Shown: positions 57,052-64,000 of the stretch, one piece after another
How positions within the stretch are numbered: the stretch's first letter is position 1
How the letters are laid out: each line of letters starts with the position of its first letter
Source: Cytobacillus oceanisediminis 2691
GTDB lineage: Bacteria > Bacillota > Bacilli > Bacillales > Cytobacillaceae
Assembly: GCF_000294775.2 (NCBI RefSeq)
Contig: NZ_CP015506.1
Span: 843,501-907,500 of the forward strand
Length of the DNA: 64,000 bases
Reading direction: 5' to 3'
Position numbers and translations under genes: made by a program
Notes under the pieces: model-generated
The model's input: only the letters and a program-made list of their open reading frames with translations
The model's database searches: none
What the model was told of the DNA's origin: nothing

Positions 57052-58536
57052 TTAAGCATGCACCAATTTCACCTGCTGCTTCAAAATCTTCCCGCTCGCA
57101 TTCCGCGGCAATTCATCCACAAAGGAATATATCCGCGGACATTTAAACTCAGCCAGATGTTCAGCAGCAAATGCGCGCAATTCCTCTTCTGAAGCATCTC
57201 CCTTCAGCACGACAACAGCCTTAACGGTTTCGCCCCATTCTTCATGCGGCACACCGACCACACAGGATTCCAAAACCGCGTCATGCTTCGCGAGTACTTC
57301 TTCGACTTCACGCGGATAAATGTTGACGCCGCCCGAGATGATGACATCCTTTTTACGGTCGACGATGTAAAAGTAGCCATCCTTATCCCGATAGGCAATA
57401 TCGCCAGTATAGAGCCAGCCATCCTTCATCGCGGCATTTGTTTCATCCGGGTTATTGTCATACCCCAGCATGAGGCTGTCACCTGTCAGAAGAATCTCGC
57501 CGTATTCATTGGGAGCCGTATCGGTGCCATCCGGACGGACGACCCGGATTTCCATATTAACCGTCGGATTTTTGCCGATGCTTCCCGCCTTTTCCAGATG
57601 CTCTTCCGGATATAATAAAATTCCATTCGGGCCCGCTTCCGTCAACCCGTAAACCTGATAAAAGTTTTCGTTCTGAAATGCTTTTTTTACATGATGATAG
57701 GAGGCAAGTGCCAGCGGACCGCCGCCATATGCAAAAACACGCATGCTGGATAAATCATAAGAAGCCAAATCCGGATCCTTTGCCGCAAGCAAATAGGCAA
57801 CCGGAGCCGCAAATGAGAAGGTCGTCTTTTCCTGCTGAATCCAGTTCAGGAACCCTTTAGGCGTAAAGTCCCCAATTACATGAGAGGCGCCGCAGTAAAA
57901 CCCGCTCATGAAAAAAGTATTCAAAGGAGCAGAGTGGGAGAGCGGCATTAGGGTAAGCAGGGAATCACTATGCGATAAGCTGAAATTAACCGAAACCGCG
58001 GCGGCAATCGAAAGTATGCGTTCATGGTTAAACACAACTCCCTTTGGCGTACCGGTTGTTCCGGATGTAAAAAGAATCTCGCAGACATCCCGTGAATCAA
58101 TCGGCACATTGAGATTGCCGTCAGAAAGATGAGCTGAAGCCTCAACCGCATCCTGGATCGAAACATAGAAATTCAAATTCTCTTTTAACGCCGTCACCGT
58201 TTCAGTAAGCTCATCCTCATACAGAACCCCTGCAGCACTCGCGTTTTGAAAAATAGCCCCCAATTCCTTCGGTGTCAGACGGACATTCATCGGCATTGGA
58301 ATGGCGCCGATCTTCATGCAGGCAAAAAAAGCATAAAAGAAGTGCTCATTATTGCGGGACATCACTGCAATCGGGTCACCCCGCCGGATACCTTCACCCT
58401 GAAGATATCGTGCCAGTCTGTTGCATGTACGGTTCATGTCTGCGTAAGTAAGGCGGTTCGACGCCGTAATAAAGGCGTCCTTTTCAGGAAACTTCCTTGC
58501 ATTTCTCTCCAATACTCCGTGAATCGTTGCTCCCAC
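57052..58536 (-). CDS. AMP-forming acyl-CoA synthetase (fatty-acid-CoA ligase-like)
   Basis: The 494-residue adenylate-forming enzyme has the P-loop LFTSGTTGTPKGVVFNH (about 167-183), YGLTEAGP (A4/A5), the YTGDIAYRDKDGYFYIVDRK core (about 378-397) and the C-terminal catalytic lysine in NASGKILKQQ. It activates a carboxylic acid, probably a fatty acid, as the acyl-CoA. It lies 29 bp behind a MerR regulator gene on the same strand and opposite a divergent acyl-CoA dehydrogenase, which points to fatty-acid degradation. Confidence 0.88.
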   Translation of the reverse strand: MGATIHGVLERNARKFPEKDAFITASNRLTYADMNRTCNRLARYLQGEGIRRGDPIAVMSRNNEHFFYAFFACMKIGAIPMPMNVRLTPKELGAIFQNASAAGVLYEDELTETVTALKENLNFYVSIQDAVEASAHLSDGNLNVPIDSRDVCEILFTSGTTGTPKGVVFNHERILSIAAAVSVNFSLSHSDSLLTLMPLSHSAPLNTFFMSGFYCGASHVIGDFTPKGFLNWIQQEKTTFSFAAPVAYLLAAKDPDLASYDLSSMRVFAYGGGPLALASYHHVKKAFQNENFYQVYGLTEAGPNGILLYPEEHLEKAGSIGKNPTVNMEIRVVRPDGTDTAPNEYGEILLTGDSLMLGYDNNPDETNAAMKDGWLYTGDIAYRDKDGYFYIVDRKKDVIISGGVNIYPREVEEVLAKHDAVLESCVVGVPHEEWGETVKAVVVLKGDASEEELRAFAAEHLAEFKCPRIYSFVDELPRNASGKILKQQVKLVHA

Positions 58537-58565
58537 TTAGCTCAGCCCCTTTTAAATGAATAATT

Positions 58566-58955
58566 TTATGTTTTCACCCGGCTGTTTTCATACTTTTCTT
58601 TGTAAGTCAGAATGTCTTCCCGCAGCATCTGCAGCTGCATGATCTGCTCTTCAATTTCCTTTAGCTTGCTGTCAGCGAATGCAATAATCCTGCTTTTTTC
58701 CGCTTCACCTTCCGGATTTAATTCATAAAGATCAATCATTTCCTTGATTTCCTGAAGGCTGAAGCCTAGTTTTTTTCCGCGCAGAATCATCTTCAGCCGC
58801 CGGCGCTCACGATTCGTATAGCTGCGCTGTTTAGTCATGCTGTCACGGTTTTCCGAAGTCAGCATGCCAATTTCCTCGTAATAGCGGATCGTCCTTGAGC
58901 TGATGTCAAACATCGTCGCAAGCTCGCTGATGGTGAAAATCTTTTCTACTGTCAT
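58566..58955 (-). CDS. MerR-family regulator of acyl-CoA metabolism (LiuR-like)
   Basis: The 129-residue protein has the MerR winged helix (FTISELATMFDISSRTIRYY, then RSYTNRERRRLKMILRGKKL) and a coiled coil from about residue 85. The R-S-Y-x-x-R-x-R-x-R-L wing and lack of a ligand domain match LiuR-type regulators of branched-chain/fatty-acyl-CoA degradation. It starts at ATG 58955 behind AGGAGG. It is placed between the ligase gene it precedes and the divergent dehydrogenase, over the palindrome ACGTTAACGT. Confidence 0.85.
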   Translation of the reverse strand: MTVEKIFTISELATMFDISSRTIRYYEEIGMLTSENRDSMTKQRSYTNRERRRLKMILRGKKLGFSLQEIKEMIDLYELNPEGEAEKSRIIAFADSKLKEIEEQIMQLQMLREDILTYKEKYENSRVKT

Positions 58956-58970
58956 TATGTATCCTCCTAG

Positions 58971-59000
58971 TTGACGTTAACGTTAGCTTAGTTTTATAAT
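58971..59000 (+). promoter_or_regulatory. Promoter of the acyl-CoA dehydrogenase gene with palindromic MerR site
   Basis: TTGACG (58971-58976), 18 bp, TATAAT (58995-59000). The palindrome ACGTTAACGT (58974-58983), extended by GTTAG, lies over the -35 and spacer, as expected for a LiuR-type regulator. It can serve both divergent genes. Confidence 0.65.
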
Positions 59001-59047
59001 AATTCTGAAAATTAGTATTTGTCAATCAAAAAAGGAGTGATTTTTCC

Positions 59048-60661
59048 ATGACGATAACTTCCCAGGACCAGCAGATAAGAGGAAAGAATTCATACACATT
59101 TGATGAATTTTTAGAGAAGCGCAACAATCTGGATTGGTATAAGGATGATCCATTTTTGCAAAAGGCCTTAAAGAAATATGCAGGCTCACAATATGAACAG
59201 ATACATATTGAGCTGCAGCATTTTTCTCCTGCTGTTTCTTCCAGATGGAGCACCCTTGCAGAAAGAGCGGCAAGGCCGGAAGTCCGTCCGTATTTGCTTC
59301 ATTTTGATGCCTTCAATCACCGCATTGACCGTGTCATCCGTCCAATGGAAACACATCAGCTGGAAAAAGAAGTGTTCAGTACAGGTCTCTTTTCAAGCAA
59401 AATGCCAGCCTGGGAAAGTTTTGCCAAGCGGATGCTGATACATCAGCTGGGGGAAGCCGGTGTCGCCTGCCCGCTGACATGCACGATTGGATTAATTGCA
59501 CTCCTTGAACAATATCCGAATGAAGATATTCCAGAGCTGGAGCAAATTTTACAGCATACGAAAGAGGGGCTGGGTGGGGACTTTGCGATAGGTGCCCAAT
59601 TCATGACAGAAATCCAGGGAGGATCGGATTTGCCTGCCAATGTACTTGAGGCTGTTCCAGATGGAAAAATCTATCGCCTCTACGGCAATAAATTTTTCTG
59701 TTCGGTTGCCCATGCCGACTATTCGGTGGTCACTGCGAAAATTTCCGGCACTGATAAAGTATCGACATTTATTGTTCCGTCCTGGCTTCCGGGAGATAAA
59801 GAAAAAGAAAAACGCAATGGGTATGAAATCAACCGGATCAAGTGGAAAATGGGAACGGCCGAGCTTCCGACAGGGGAATTCCAGTATAATGGGGCTCTTG
59901 CTTATCCGGTTGGCCCGGCAGGAAAAGGGGTGGCCGTTGCGGTCGGTATCGTCCTGACACTATCCCGCCTTGAAATTGGCATTGCCTGCGCAGGATTCAT
60001 GCTCCGGGCAGCACGTGAAGCCAGTCTGTATGGAAATTTCCGGACTGTTTTTGGCAAAAAGGTAAAAGATTATCCGCTATCAGCGAGAACACTGAAGAAA
60101 ATTGAAAACGCTGCACACCGCACAGCGGCAGGCGCTTTTAAAATCTATGATCAATTCCTGCTTCTTGATCAGCCGCTGAATGCCGGTATTCCGGTTGATC
60201 AGCCAATTGAACTGAGAAAACAGCTGTTTAACCTGAGGGAGCTTGTGCTTCTGCAGAAAATCTGTGCAACAAACGAAGGAGCAGAGGTGCTGCGCGATGC
60301 CATCTCCGTCTTTGCCGGCCATGGCGTCATGGAGGAATTCTCCTCACTGCCGCGCATTTTCCGCGATATTGTTGTCAATGAACAGTGGGAAGGCCCGCGC
60401 AATCTGCTGCTGACGCAAATTTACCGCGATATTCAGAGAGTGACAGACTGGTATCCGCCAGCTGATTTTGTTGCGAACGTGCTGGAAGGTGCATCTCAGG
60501 CAACGATTGATCGATTTGCCGAGCAGCTGACAGATCTGCTCCAGCGACCGGTGTGCGGGGGAGTCAGCGAAGCTTCCATGGAAGCGGCTGAAGAATGGGA
60601 TGTGTTCTGTGATTCCATTTTTAAAGCGTATCAGAAAATTGCGCTGGAAGAATTGCAGTAA
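59048..60661 (+). CDS. AidB-like acyl-CoA dehydrogenase family protein
   Basis: The 537-residue protein is longer than usual acyl-CoA dehydrogenases (about 380) and has the AidB-like layout. The FAD-binding segment GAQFMTEIQGGSDL (about 186-199) is a variant of the M-T-E-x-x-G-S-D motif, followed by LYGNKFFCSVAHADYSVVTA and the C-terminal helical domain with SRLEIGIACAG, then AISVFAGHGVMEEF and IFRDIVVNEQWEG. ATG 59048 follows AAAGGAGTG. It is divergent from the MerR and ligase genes and probably controlled with them; the substrate is unknown. Confidence 0.87.
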   Translation: MTITSQDQQIRGKNSYTFDEFLEKRNNLDWYKDDPFLQKALKKYAGSQYEQIHIELQHFSPAVSSRWSTLAERAARPEVRPYLLHFDAFNHRIDRVIRPMETHQLEKEVFSTGLFSSKMPAWESFAKRMLIHQLGEAGVACPLTCTIGLIALLEQYPNEDIPELEQILQHTKEGLGGDFAIGAQFMTEIQGGSDLPANVLEAVPDGKIYRLYGNKFFCSVAHADYSVVTAKISGTDKVSTFIVPSWLPGDKEKEKRNGYEINRIKWKMGTAELPTGEFQYNGALAYPVGPAGKGVAVAVGIVLTLSRLEIGIACAGFMLRAAREASLYGNFRTVFGKKVKDYPLSARTLKKIENAAHRTAAGAFKIYDQFLLLDQPLNAGIPVDQPIELRKQLFNLRELVLLQKICATNEGAEVLRDAISVFAGHGVMEEFSSLPRIFRDIVVNEQWEGPRNLLLTQIYRDIQRVTDWYPPADFVANVLEGASQATIDRFAEQLTDLLQRPVCGGVSEASMEAAEEWDVFCDSIFKAYQKIALEELQ

Positions 60662-60668
60662 AAAGAGA

Positions 60669-60692
60669 AGCCTGGCGGAAGCCCGCCAGGCT
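60669..60692 (+). terminator. Terminator-like hairpin after the acyl-CoA dehydrogenase gene
   Basis: AGCCTGGCGG pairs with CCGCCAGGCT; the T run is weak. Two copies of CGCGAAAT, 20 bp apart (60708 and 60728), follow, a short echo of the 20-21-bp repeats seen elsewhere. Confidence 0.6.
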
Positions 60693-60758
60693 ATTTGAGT
60701 ACTTAATCGCGAAATTTTCAATATAAACGCGAAATCTAAATCTTATCCGGGAAACCGG

Positions 60759-61016
60759 TCAATGCTTAATCCGATAGATAACCGATGCCAGGAAATTAGC
60801 CAGAAAAAAGACCGGGTTTCCCTGAATGTTTTCATGCAGAACCAGTTCGCCCGCTCTCATATTGTCATACATTTCTCCCTGTCTTTTCCCCTTCGCCTTA
60901 TTTTTAGCTTCTTCTTTTTTTATAGCGGTTAAATAGCGGTATTGCATCGGCAGGATCAGGAGAGATAGCAATACATAAAGTCCGAGTATTCCCCAAAAAA
61001 TGTTTAAAAGCATCAT
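60759..61016 (-). CDS. Small membrane protein (DUF3949-like)
   Basis: The 85-residue protein has an N-terminal membrane helix (residues 4-22: NIFWGILGLYVLLSLLILPM), then MQYRYLTAIKKEEAKNKAKG, a charged turn, and a short C-terminal hydrophobic segment VFFLANFLASVIYRIKH. The Y-R-Y-L-T-A-I-K-K-E-E-A-x-N-K-A-K-G-K pattern matches what I recall of DUF3949 proteins in bacilli; function unknown. Start ATG 61016 lies behind GGAGGGG. Confidence 0.6.
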   Translation of the reverse strand: MMLLNIFWGILGLYVLLSLLILPMQYRYLTAIKKEEAKNKAKGKRQGEMYDNMRAGELVLHENIQGNPVFFLANFLASVIYRIKH

Positions 61017-61150
61017 GTCCCCTCCTATTTAATTCCATTTTACACCAAATCTTTTGTGTTTGTATTCAGGAACGTATGTTCTTTGTTTATGCATAAATTT
61101 CCCTCTTCCAAAATAAGATGAAATATCATCCAAGAAAAGAGGCGATCCAC

Positions 61151-61522
61151 ATGATTACAAAAGAGATGCTGGTCCGTTTTGATGAGCTGAACCGCAGGAA
61201 GAAAGATTTGGAAGCCGAACTCGATAAACTTAAAGACATGTTCCACCAGTATTTCGATACAGCAGTGGGACAGAATGAAAAAGGAGAAGTGAAGATTGAC
61301 AGCTACAAATTGCAGAGGCAGATTAGAAGGACAGAAAAATTCGACCCCGCTCCAACTGTCAGCAAACTGGAGGAGCTGAATCTTCTCGACCTGATTCAAA
61401 AGCGACCTGATGAAGGGAAAATAAAATCCGCTGTGGATCTGGGATTGATTAAGGAGTCAGACCTGGAAGGATGCAGAATTTCCAAGACGACCGCAGCTCT
61501 CCTGATTAAAAAGCTGGATTAA
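61151..61522 (+). CDS. Coiled-coil hypothetical protein
   Basis: ATG 61151 follows AAGAGGCG; the frame is open from 61118. The 123-residue product starts with a coiled coil (residues 5-38: RFDELNRRKKDLEAELDKLK), a middle part KIDSYKLQRQIRRTEKFDPA and a helical end with LEELNLLDLIQKRPDEGKIK. I recognise no family. The DPAPTVSKLEELNL and VDLGLIKESDL segments resemble small phage-derived or structural scaffold proteins only loosely. It is alone between a divergent membrane protein gene and a dispersed repeat. Confidence 0.6.
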   Translation: MITKEMLVRFDELNRRKKDLEAELDKLKDMFHQYFDTAVGQNEKGEVKIDSYKLQRQIRRTEKFDPAPTVSKLEELNLLDLIQKRPDEGKIKSAVDLGLIKESDLEGCRISKTTAALLIKKLD

Positions 61523-61606
61523 TCATTTTTTTATAAAAAGTGTTTGACCTTCACGCTGCGTAAAGGTGTATCGTAATAAACAGAAAGTACTTTCTAGATT
61601 TTTCAA

Positions 61607-61668
61607 TGTCTAGCTGCAGCGCCTAACCAGTATTTTCGTCTTACTGTGCAAGGCGCTTCCGCTTTTCT
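61607..61668. repeat. Dispersed TGTCTAGCTGCAG-type Bacillus repeat (copy 3)
   Basis: ATGTCTAGCTGCAGCGCCTA opens the element and GCAAGGCGCTTCCGCTTTTC closes it. It is the most complete of the three copies in the window and ends at the ribosome site of the following gene. Confidence 0.65.
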
Positions 61669-61685
61669 TGAAAGGAGGCAATCGC

Positions 61686-62447
61686 ATGGAATACACAGTG
61701 CAGAAGCTTGCGCAGATGGCCGGGGTCAGCTCGAGAACCCTCAGGTATTATGATGAAATTGGCATTCTTAAGCCGGCAAGAACCAATTCGTCAGGATACC
61801 GGATTTATGGCCAGCAGGAAGTTGACAGACTGCAGCAGATTCTGTTTTACAGAGAACTTGGCATCAGCCTTGATCAAATTAAGGAAATTATCTCAGCACC
61901 CGCTTTCGATGCTGCCGATGCACTGAAGGAGCACCGCGAGAAACTCCTTGAGAAAAGAAAGCAGCTCGATCTGCTTATTACGAATGTAGAAAAAACCATA
62001 GCGTCAGCTGAAGGGAGAACGACCATGTCAGACAAAGAGAAGTTTGAAGGATTTAAAAAGAAAATGATTGAAGATAATGAGGAACAATACGGAAAAGAAA
62101 TCCGTGAGAAATATGGTGATGAGACGGTTGATAAATCCAATGCCAAACTCATGAACATGACCCAGGAGGAGCATGAGGCCGTAACGAAACTGGCTGAAGA
62201 GGTGAACACTGCTCTAGCCGAAGCCATGCAAACTGGCGATCCGGCAGGCGAGCTTGCACAAAAAGCAGCCGATCTGCACAAGCAGTGGATCACTTTCTAC
62301 TGGAGTGAATACAGCAAAGAGGCCCACGCCGGTCTTGCGGAAATGTATGTGGCAGATGAAAGGTTTAAAGCCTATTATGATAAAATTCGCCCAGGTGCGG
62401 CCGAGTTTTTAAGAGATGCGATTAACATTTATACTGGACAGCAATAG
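61686..62447 (+). CDS. MerR-family regulator with TipAS ligand domain (Mta/TipA-like)
   Basis: ATG 61686 follows AAAGGAGGC. The 253-residue protein has a MerR winged helix (YTVQKLAQMAGVSSRTLRYY, then SGYRIYGQQEVDRLQQILFY), a coiled coil (about 75-112) and a TipAS antibiotic-recognition domain (about 120-250) with YGDETVDKSNAKLMNMTQEE and HKQWITFYWSEYSKEAHAGL. Members such as Mta and TipAL sense thiopeptides or other drugs and activate efflux or sequestration genes, often themselves. No target gene is adjacent in the same direction. Confidence 0.9.
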   Translation: MEYTVQKLAQMAGVSSRTLRYYDEIGILKPARTNSSGYRIYGQQEVDRLQQILFYRELGISLDQIKEIISAPAFDAADALKEHREKLLEKRKQLDLLITNVEKTIASAEGRTTMSDKEKFEGFKKKMIEDNEEQYGKEIREKYGDETVDKSNAKLMNMTQEEHEAVTKLAEEVNTALAEAMQTGDPAGELAQKAADLHKQWITFYWSEYSKEAHAGLAEMYVADERFKAYYDKIRPGAAEFLRDAINIYTGQQ

Positions 62448-62454
62448 AAATGAA

Positions 62455-62483
62455 AGCGGCTGGCTCTGCCAGCTGCTTTTTTG
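62455..62483 (+). terminator. Terminator after the TipA-like gene
   Basis: AGCGGCTGG pairs with CCAGCTGCT (one mismatch) over CTCTG, then T6. Confidence 0.7.
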
Positions 62484-62496
62484 TGTGAAAACTTTA

Positions 62497-62842
62497 TGCG
62501 CCGCTGCTGCTGATTATTGCGTTGTTTTGGTGGATCATTGCGCTATTCTGCATTATGATTGCGCCGTTCGCCCAGTAAAATGCATCAACATCACCATTAA
62601 ATGCGCCATCATACCAGATATGCGCCGCTTCATCCAATATGTGCGCCGACCCGCAACGTGATAGTGCCGTTCGCCCAGTAAAATGCGTCAACATCACCAT
62701 TAAATGCGCCATCATGCCAGATATGCGCCGCTTCATCCAATAAATGCGCCGATCCGAACTTCCGCCAAATTAAATGCGTATGCATCACCTGTAATTGTGC
62801 CATCACACCAAATATATGCCGATTCAATCAACAATTGCGCCC
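62497..62842. repeat. 21-bp tandem repeat array, family E (TGCGCC core)
   Basis: TGCGCC or close variants start at 62497, 62518, 62539, 62560, 62581, 62602, 62621, 62642, 62665, 62684, 62705, 62724 and 62745, mostly 21 bp apart (19-23), and fade to 62836. A longer block beginning CGTTCGCCCAGTAAAATGC is duplicated at 62565 and 62668 (103 bp apart). The region between the TipA-like and CBO0543 genes holds no gene; open frames here repeat the same peptide and are by-products. Confidence 0.88.
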
Positions 62843-62972
62843 GCCAGCAGAATATTTGTGGAATCCCACTAACCCGCCAATATTTCACTAAAACCATCGG
62901 CTTACTGTATGTAACTCACTGCATGGGGAAAGATGAATAACATGATACCAACTCGGGCAGGCAGGTGATGAG

Positions 62973-63527
62973 ATGAGCCGCATTCCTTCATATAAAGATG
63001 AGCAAAACCTAAGGGAAAAGTTAAGAGATGTTTCTTTTGAGCATTGGCTGAATGAGGATTTGTTCAGCTTTAATTGGTGGCTGCTGCTGGCTGCGAGCAT
63101 TTTGCCGTTTTTTATTTGGTGGAGGCTGGTGGATAAGGGCCGGTTCTTTGAAATACTTGCTTTCGGGCTGCTATGTGCAATCTTCGCCTGTTTTCTTGAT
63201 GTTGTAGGATTGAACTTTATTTTGTGGGGATATCCGGATAAGCTGTTCCATTTTATTCCGCCGTTAGTGCCTGCAGATTTTGTGGTGATACCCATATCGG
63301 GAATGCTGATTTATCAGTATTTTAATACGTGGAAAAGCTATGCAGCTGCAGCGGTAGGCCTTGGAATCCTGTTTGCTTATATCTTTGAACCGTTATTCAG
63401 CTTTTTGAATATGTTTGTCCTTATCAATTGGAAGCACACCTATTCCTTCATCGGTTTTATCATCTTTTTTCTTGGCGTCCGCCTCTTAATGGTTTCCTTA
63501 AAGCGTGCGGCAGAAAAAATAAAGTAA
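62973..63527 (+). CDS. CBO0543 family integral membrane protein (long form)
   Basis: The 184-residue protein has a charged N-terminal segment (1-30), then five hydrophobic segments. FNWWLLLAASILPFFIWWRL, DVVGLNFILWGYPDKLFHFI, PPLVPADFVVIPISGMLIYQ, FEPLFSFLNMF and NWKHTYSFIGFIIFF occur in the order typical of CBO0543 proteins (W-G-Y-P-x-K-L, then P-P-L-x-P-x-D-F). Function unknown. It is the third family member in this window. Start ATG 62973 follows GGCAGGTGATG. Confidence 0.72.
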   Translation: MSRIPSYKDEQNLREKLRDVSFEHWLNEDLFSFNWWLLLAASILPFFIWWRLVDKGRFFEILAFGLLCAIFACFLDVVGLNFILWGYPDKLFHFIPPLVPADFVVIPISGMLIYQYFNTWKSYAAAAVGLGILFAYIFEPLFSFLNMFVLINWKHTYSFIGFIIFFLGVRLLMVSLKRAAEKIK

Positions 63528-63554
63528 GCGGTCAGCAAAGCTGGCCGCTGTTTT
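63527..63554 (+). terminator. Terminator after the CBO0543 gene
   Basis: AGCGGTCAGC pairs with GCTGGCCGCT (one G-T pair) over AAA, then T4. Confidence 0.75.
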
Positions 63555-63560
63555 ACTGGA

Positions 63561-63824
63561 TTAATAGTCATATCTATGGGAACATTTTTTACAGCAGCAA
63601 AAATGCAGGTGTTCGAATGAGCATTTCTTGCAAGGGCAATGATGAATTTCCGGTGAACATTTTTGGCAGGAACATCTTTTATGCTCATCAGAGCATTTTT
63701 TACAGGGACAGTGAGGTTTAAAATCACTCGTGCATTTCTTACAGCCGTGATGTTCATGTTTGTCCTTCTTTTTGCAGCAGACTTTCTTCTTATAATAATA
63801 TTCTTCAACACAATATTGGCACAT
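63561..63824 (-). CDS. Cysteine/histidine-rich repeat protein, putative metal binder
   Basis: ATG 63824 is chosen because AAAGGAG lies eight bases upstream; GTG 63833 overlaps that site. The 87-residue product has 19 cysteines and many His and Lys. After MCQYCVEEYYYKKKVCCKKK it carries four tandem units of 12-15 residues, each with C-x-C-x-K-C-S followed by an acidic/His segment (CPCKKCSDEH, CSCQKCSPEI, CPCKKCSFEH, CCCKKCSHRY). Such density suggests metal (Zn/Cu/Cd) binding or a disulfide-linked structural protein, for example of a spore coat. No family assigned. Confidence 0.65.
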   Translation of the reverse strand: MCQYCVEEYYYKKKVCCKKKDKHEHHGCKKCTSDFKPHCPCKKCSDEHKRCSCQKCSPEIHHCPCKKCSFEHLHFCCCKKCSHRYDY

Positions 63825-63912
63825 GGGATTCACTCCTTTCTCTCCTACTAATATATGAAGGAAAAAACAGAAGGAAAGAGCCCTTGTCCATAGTGCTTAA
63901 AAATCCGCAAAA

Positions 63913-63934
63913 GCCCCCTAAGTATTGAGGGGGC
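63913..63934 (-). terminator. Terminator of the minus-strand gene at the window edge
   Basis: GCCCCCT (63913-63919) pairs with AGGGGGC (63928-63934); on the minus strand it ends in TTTTGC. Confidence 0.6.
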
Positions 63935-63943
63935 GGAAGTAAG

Positions 63944-64000
63944 TTAATTAACGGTCTCAGGAATCACTTTAACATCGCTGCTTTTCTTTTCTTGCTTTTT
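63944..64000 (-). CDS. C-terminal end of an unidentified protein (partial)
   Basis: A minus-strand frame runs open from the window edge to TAA at 63946-63944 and encodes KKQEKKSSDVKVIPETVN. The charged tail gives no family. The terminator just downstream supports a real gene end. Confidence 0.45.
   Translation of the reverse strand, partial: KKQEKKSSDVKVIPETVN

Noticed and set aside
56739..57059. 106- and 67-codon minus-strand frames across array C with repeated FFGFMRASWRPFFW peptides
   Set aside because: They are translations of the 52-bp repeat; no ribosome site, and the frame changes with each unit because 52 is not a multiple of 3.
62494..62827. Minus-strand frames of 65-80 codons with HIWYDGAFNGDVDAFYWANG-type repeats
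   Set aside because: They are translations of the 21-bp array E; the apparent repeat protein follows from 21 being a multiple of 3, with no ribosome site.

Overview
The window reads as the chromosome of a sporulating, low-GC Bacillaceae bacterium. The evidence is strong GGAGG ribosome sites, frequent TTG/GTG starts, dense rho-independent terminators, a Spo0E-type phosphatase gene, an RsbR-type stressosome protein behind a SigB-like promoter, HtpX beside a YkrK-like regulator, and two BceRS-AB-type modules. The genus cannot be read from sequence alone; something near Cytobacillus/Mesobacillus is a guess. There are no rRNA or tRNA genes, phage genes, insertion sequences or CRISPR arrays.

Layout. 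0-4.6 kb: end of a DMT transporter, a frameshifted DUF3231 gene, a ribbon-helix-helix regulator with paired palindromes around its promoter followed by a Bcr/CflA efflux pump, a nitroreductase, and two small envelope proteins. 4.7-15.4 kb: two complete peptide-sensing/detoxification modules (response regulator, intramembrane-sensing kinase, ABC ATPase, large permease). The first is convergent and the second co-linear; between them lie two CBO0543 membrane proteins and a small Spo0E-like gene. 16-21.1 kb: galE/galU and a ykoS/ykoT/gtrA-like set for envelope glycosylation. 21.2-28.6 kb: a MEDS protein, a cold-shock protein, a divergent MerR/drug-efflux pair, a GreA/GreB C-terminal-like protein and an old-yellow-enzyme reductase. 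28.6-33 kb: PepSY protein with a frameshifted FixH/YtkA-like lipoprotein, MmcQ/YjbR protein, vanadium-haloperoxidase-like enzyme. 33.4-37.7 kb: HtrA protease, membrane-anchored parvulin and an ABC exporter as one apparent operon. 37.8-43 kb: TetR regulator divergent from kynU-kynB-kynA and an NSS transporter (tryptophan catabolism). 43-50 kb: RsbR-like protein, methyltransferase, YuzA-like protein, htpX/ykrK, a Fur-type iron locus with a decayed esterase, and a MerR/SRPBCC pair. 50-57 kb: ABC exporter, DUF819 protein, NCS2 permease, ANT(6)-like enzyme. 57-64 kb: acyl-CoA ligase, MerR regulator and divergent acyl-CoA dehydrogenase, small proteins, a TipA-like MerR regulator, a third CBO0543 protein and a cysteine-rich protein.

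The most unusual signal is not a gene. At least six intergenic stretches hold degenerate tandem repeats with only two periods: 52 bp (three unrelated sequence families, four arrays) and 20-21 bp (two families, three arrays). 21 and 52.5 bp equal two and five turns of B-DNA, and a core close to TTATCGGCCAAA recurs, inverted, in arrays of both periods. This suggests a genome-wide class of helically phased intergenic repeats. Several regulatory circuits can also be read directly: palindromes at the RHH gene, BceR-type boxes, a MerR promoter with a 19-bp spacer, a TetR-type operator on a consensus kynU promoter, a probable YkrK operator at htpX, two Fur boxes and a SigB promoter.
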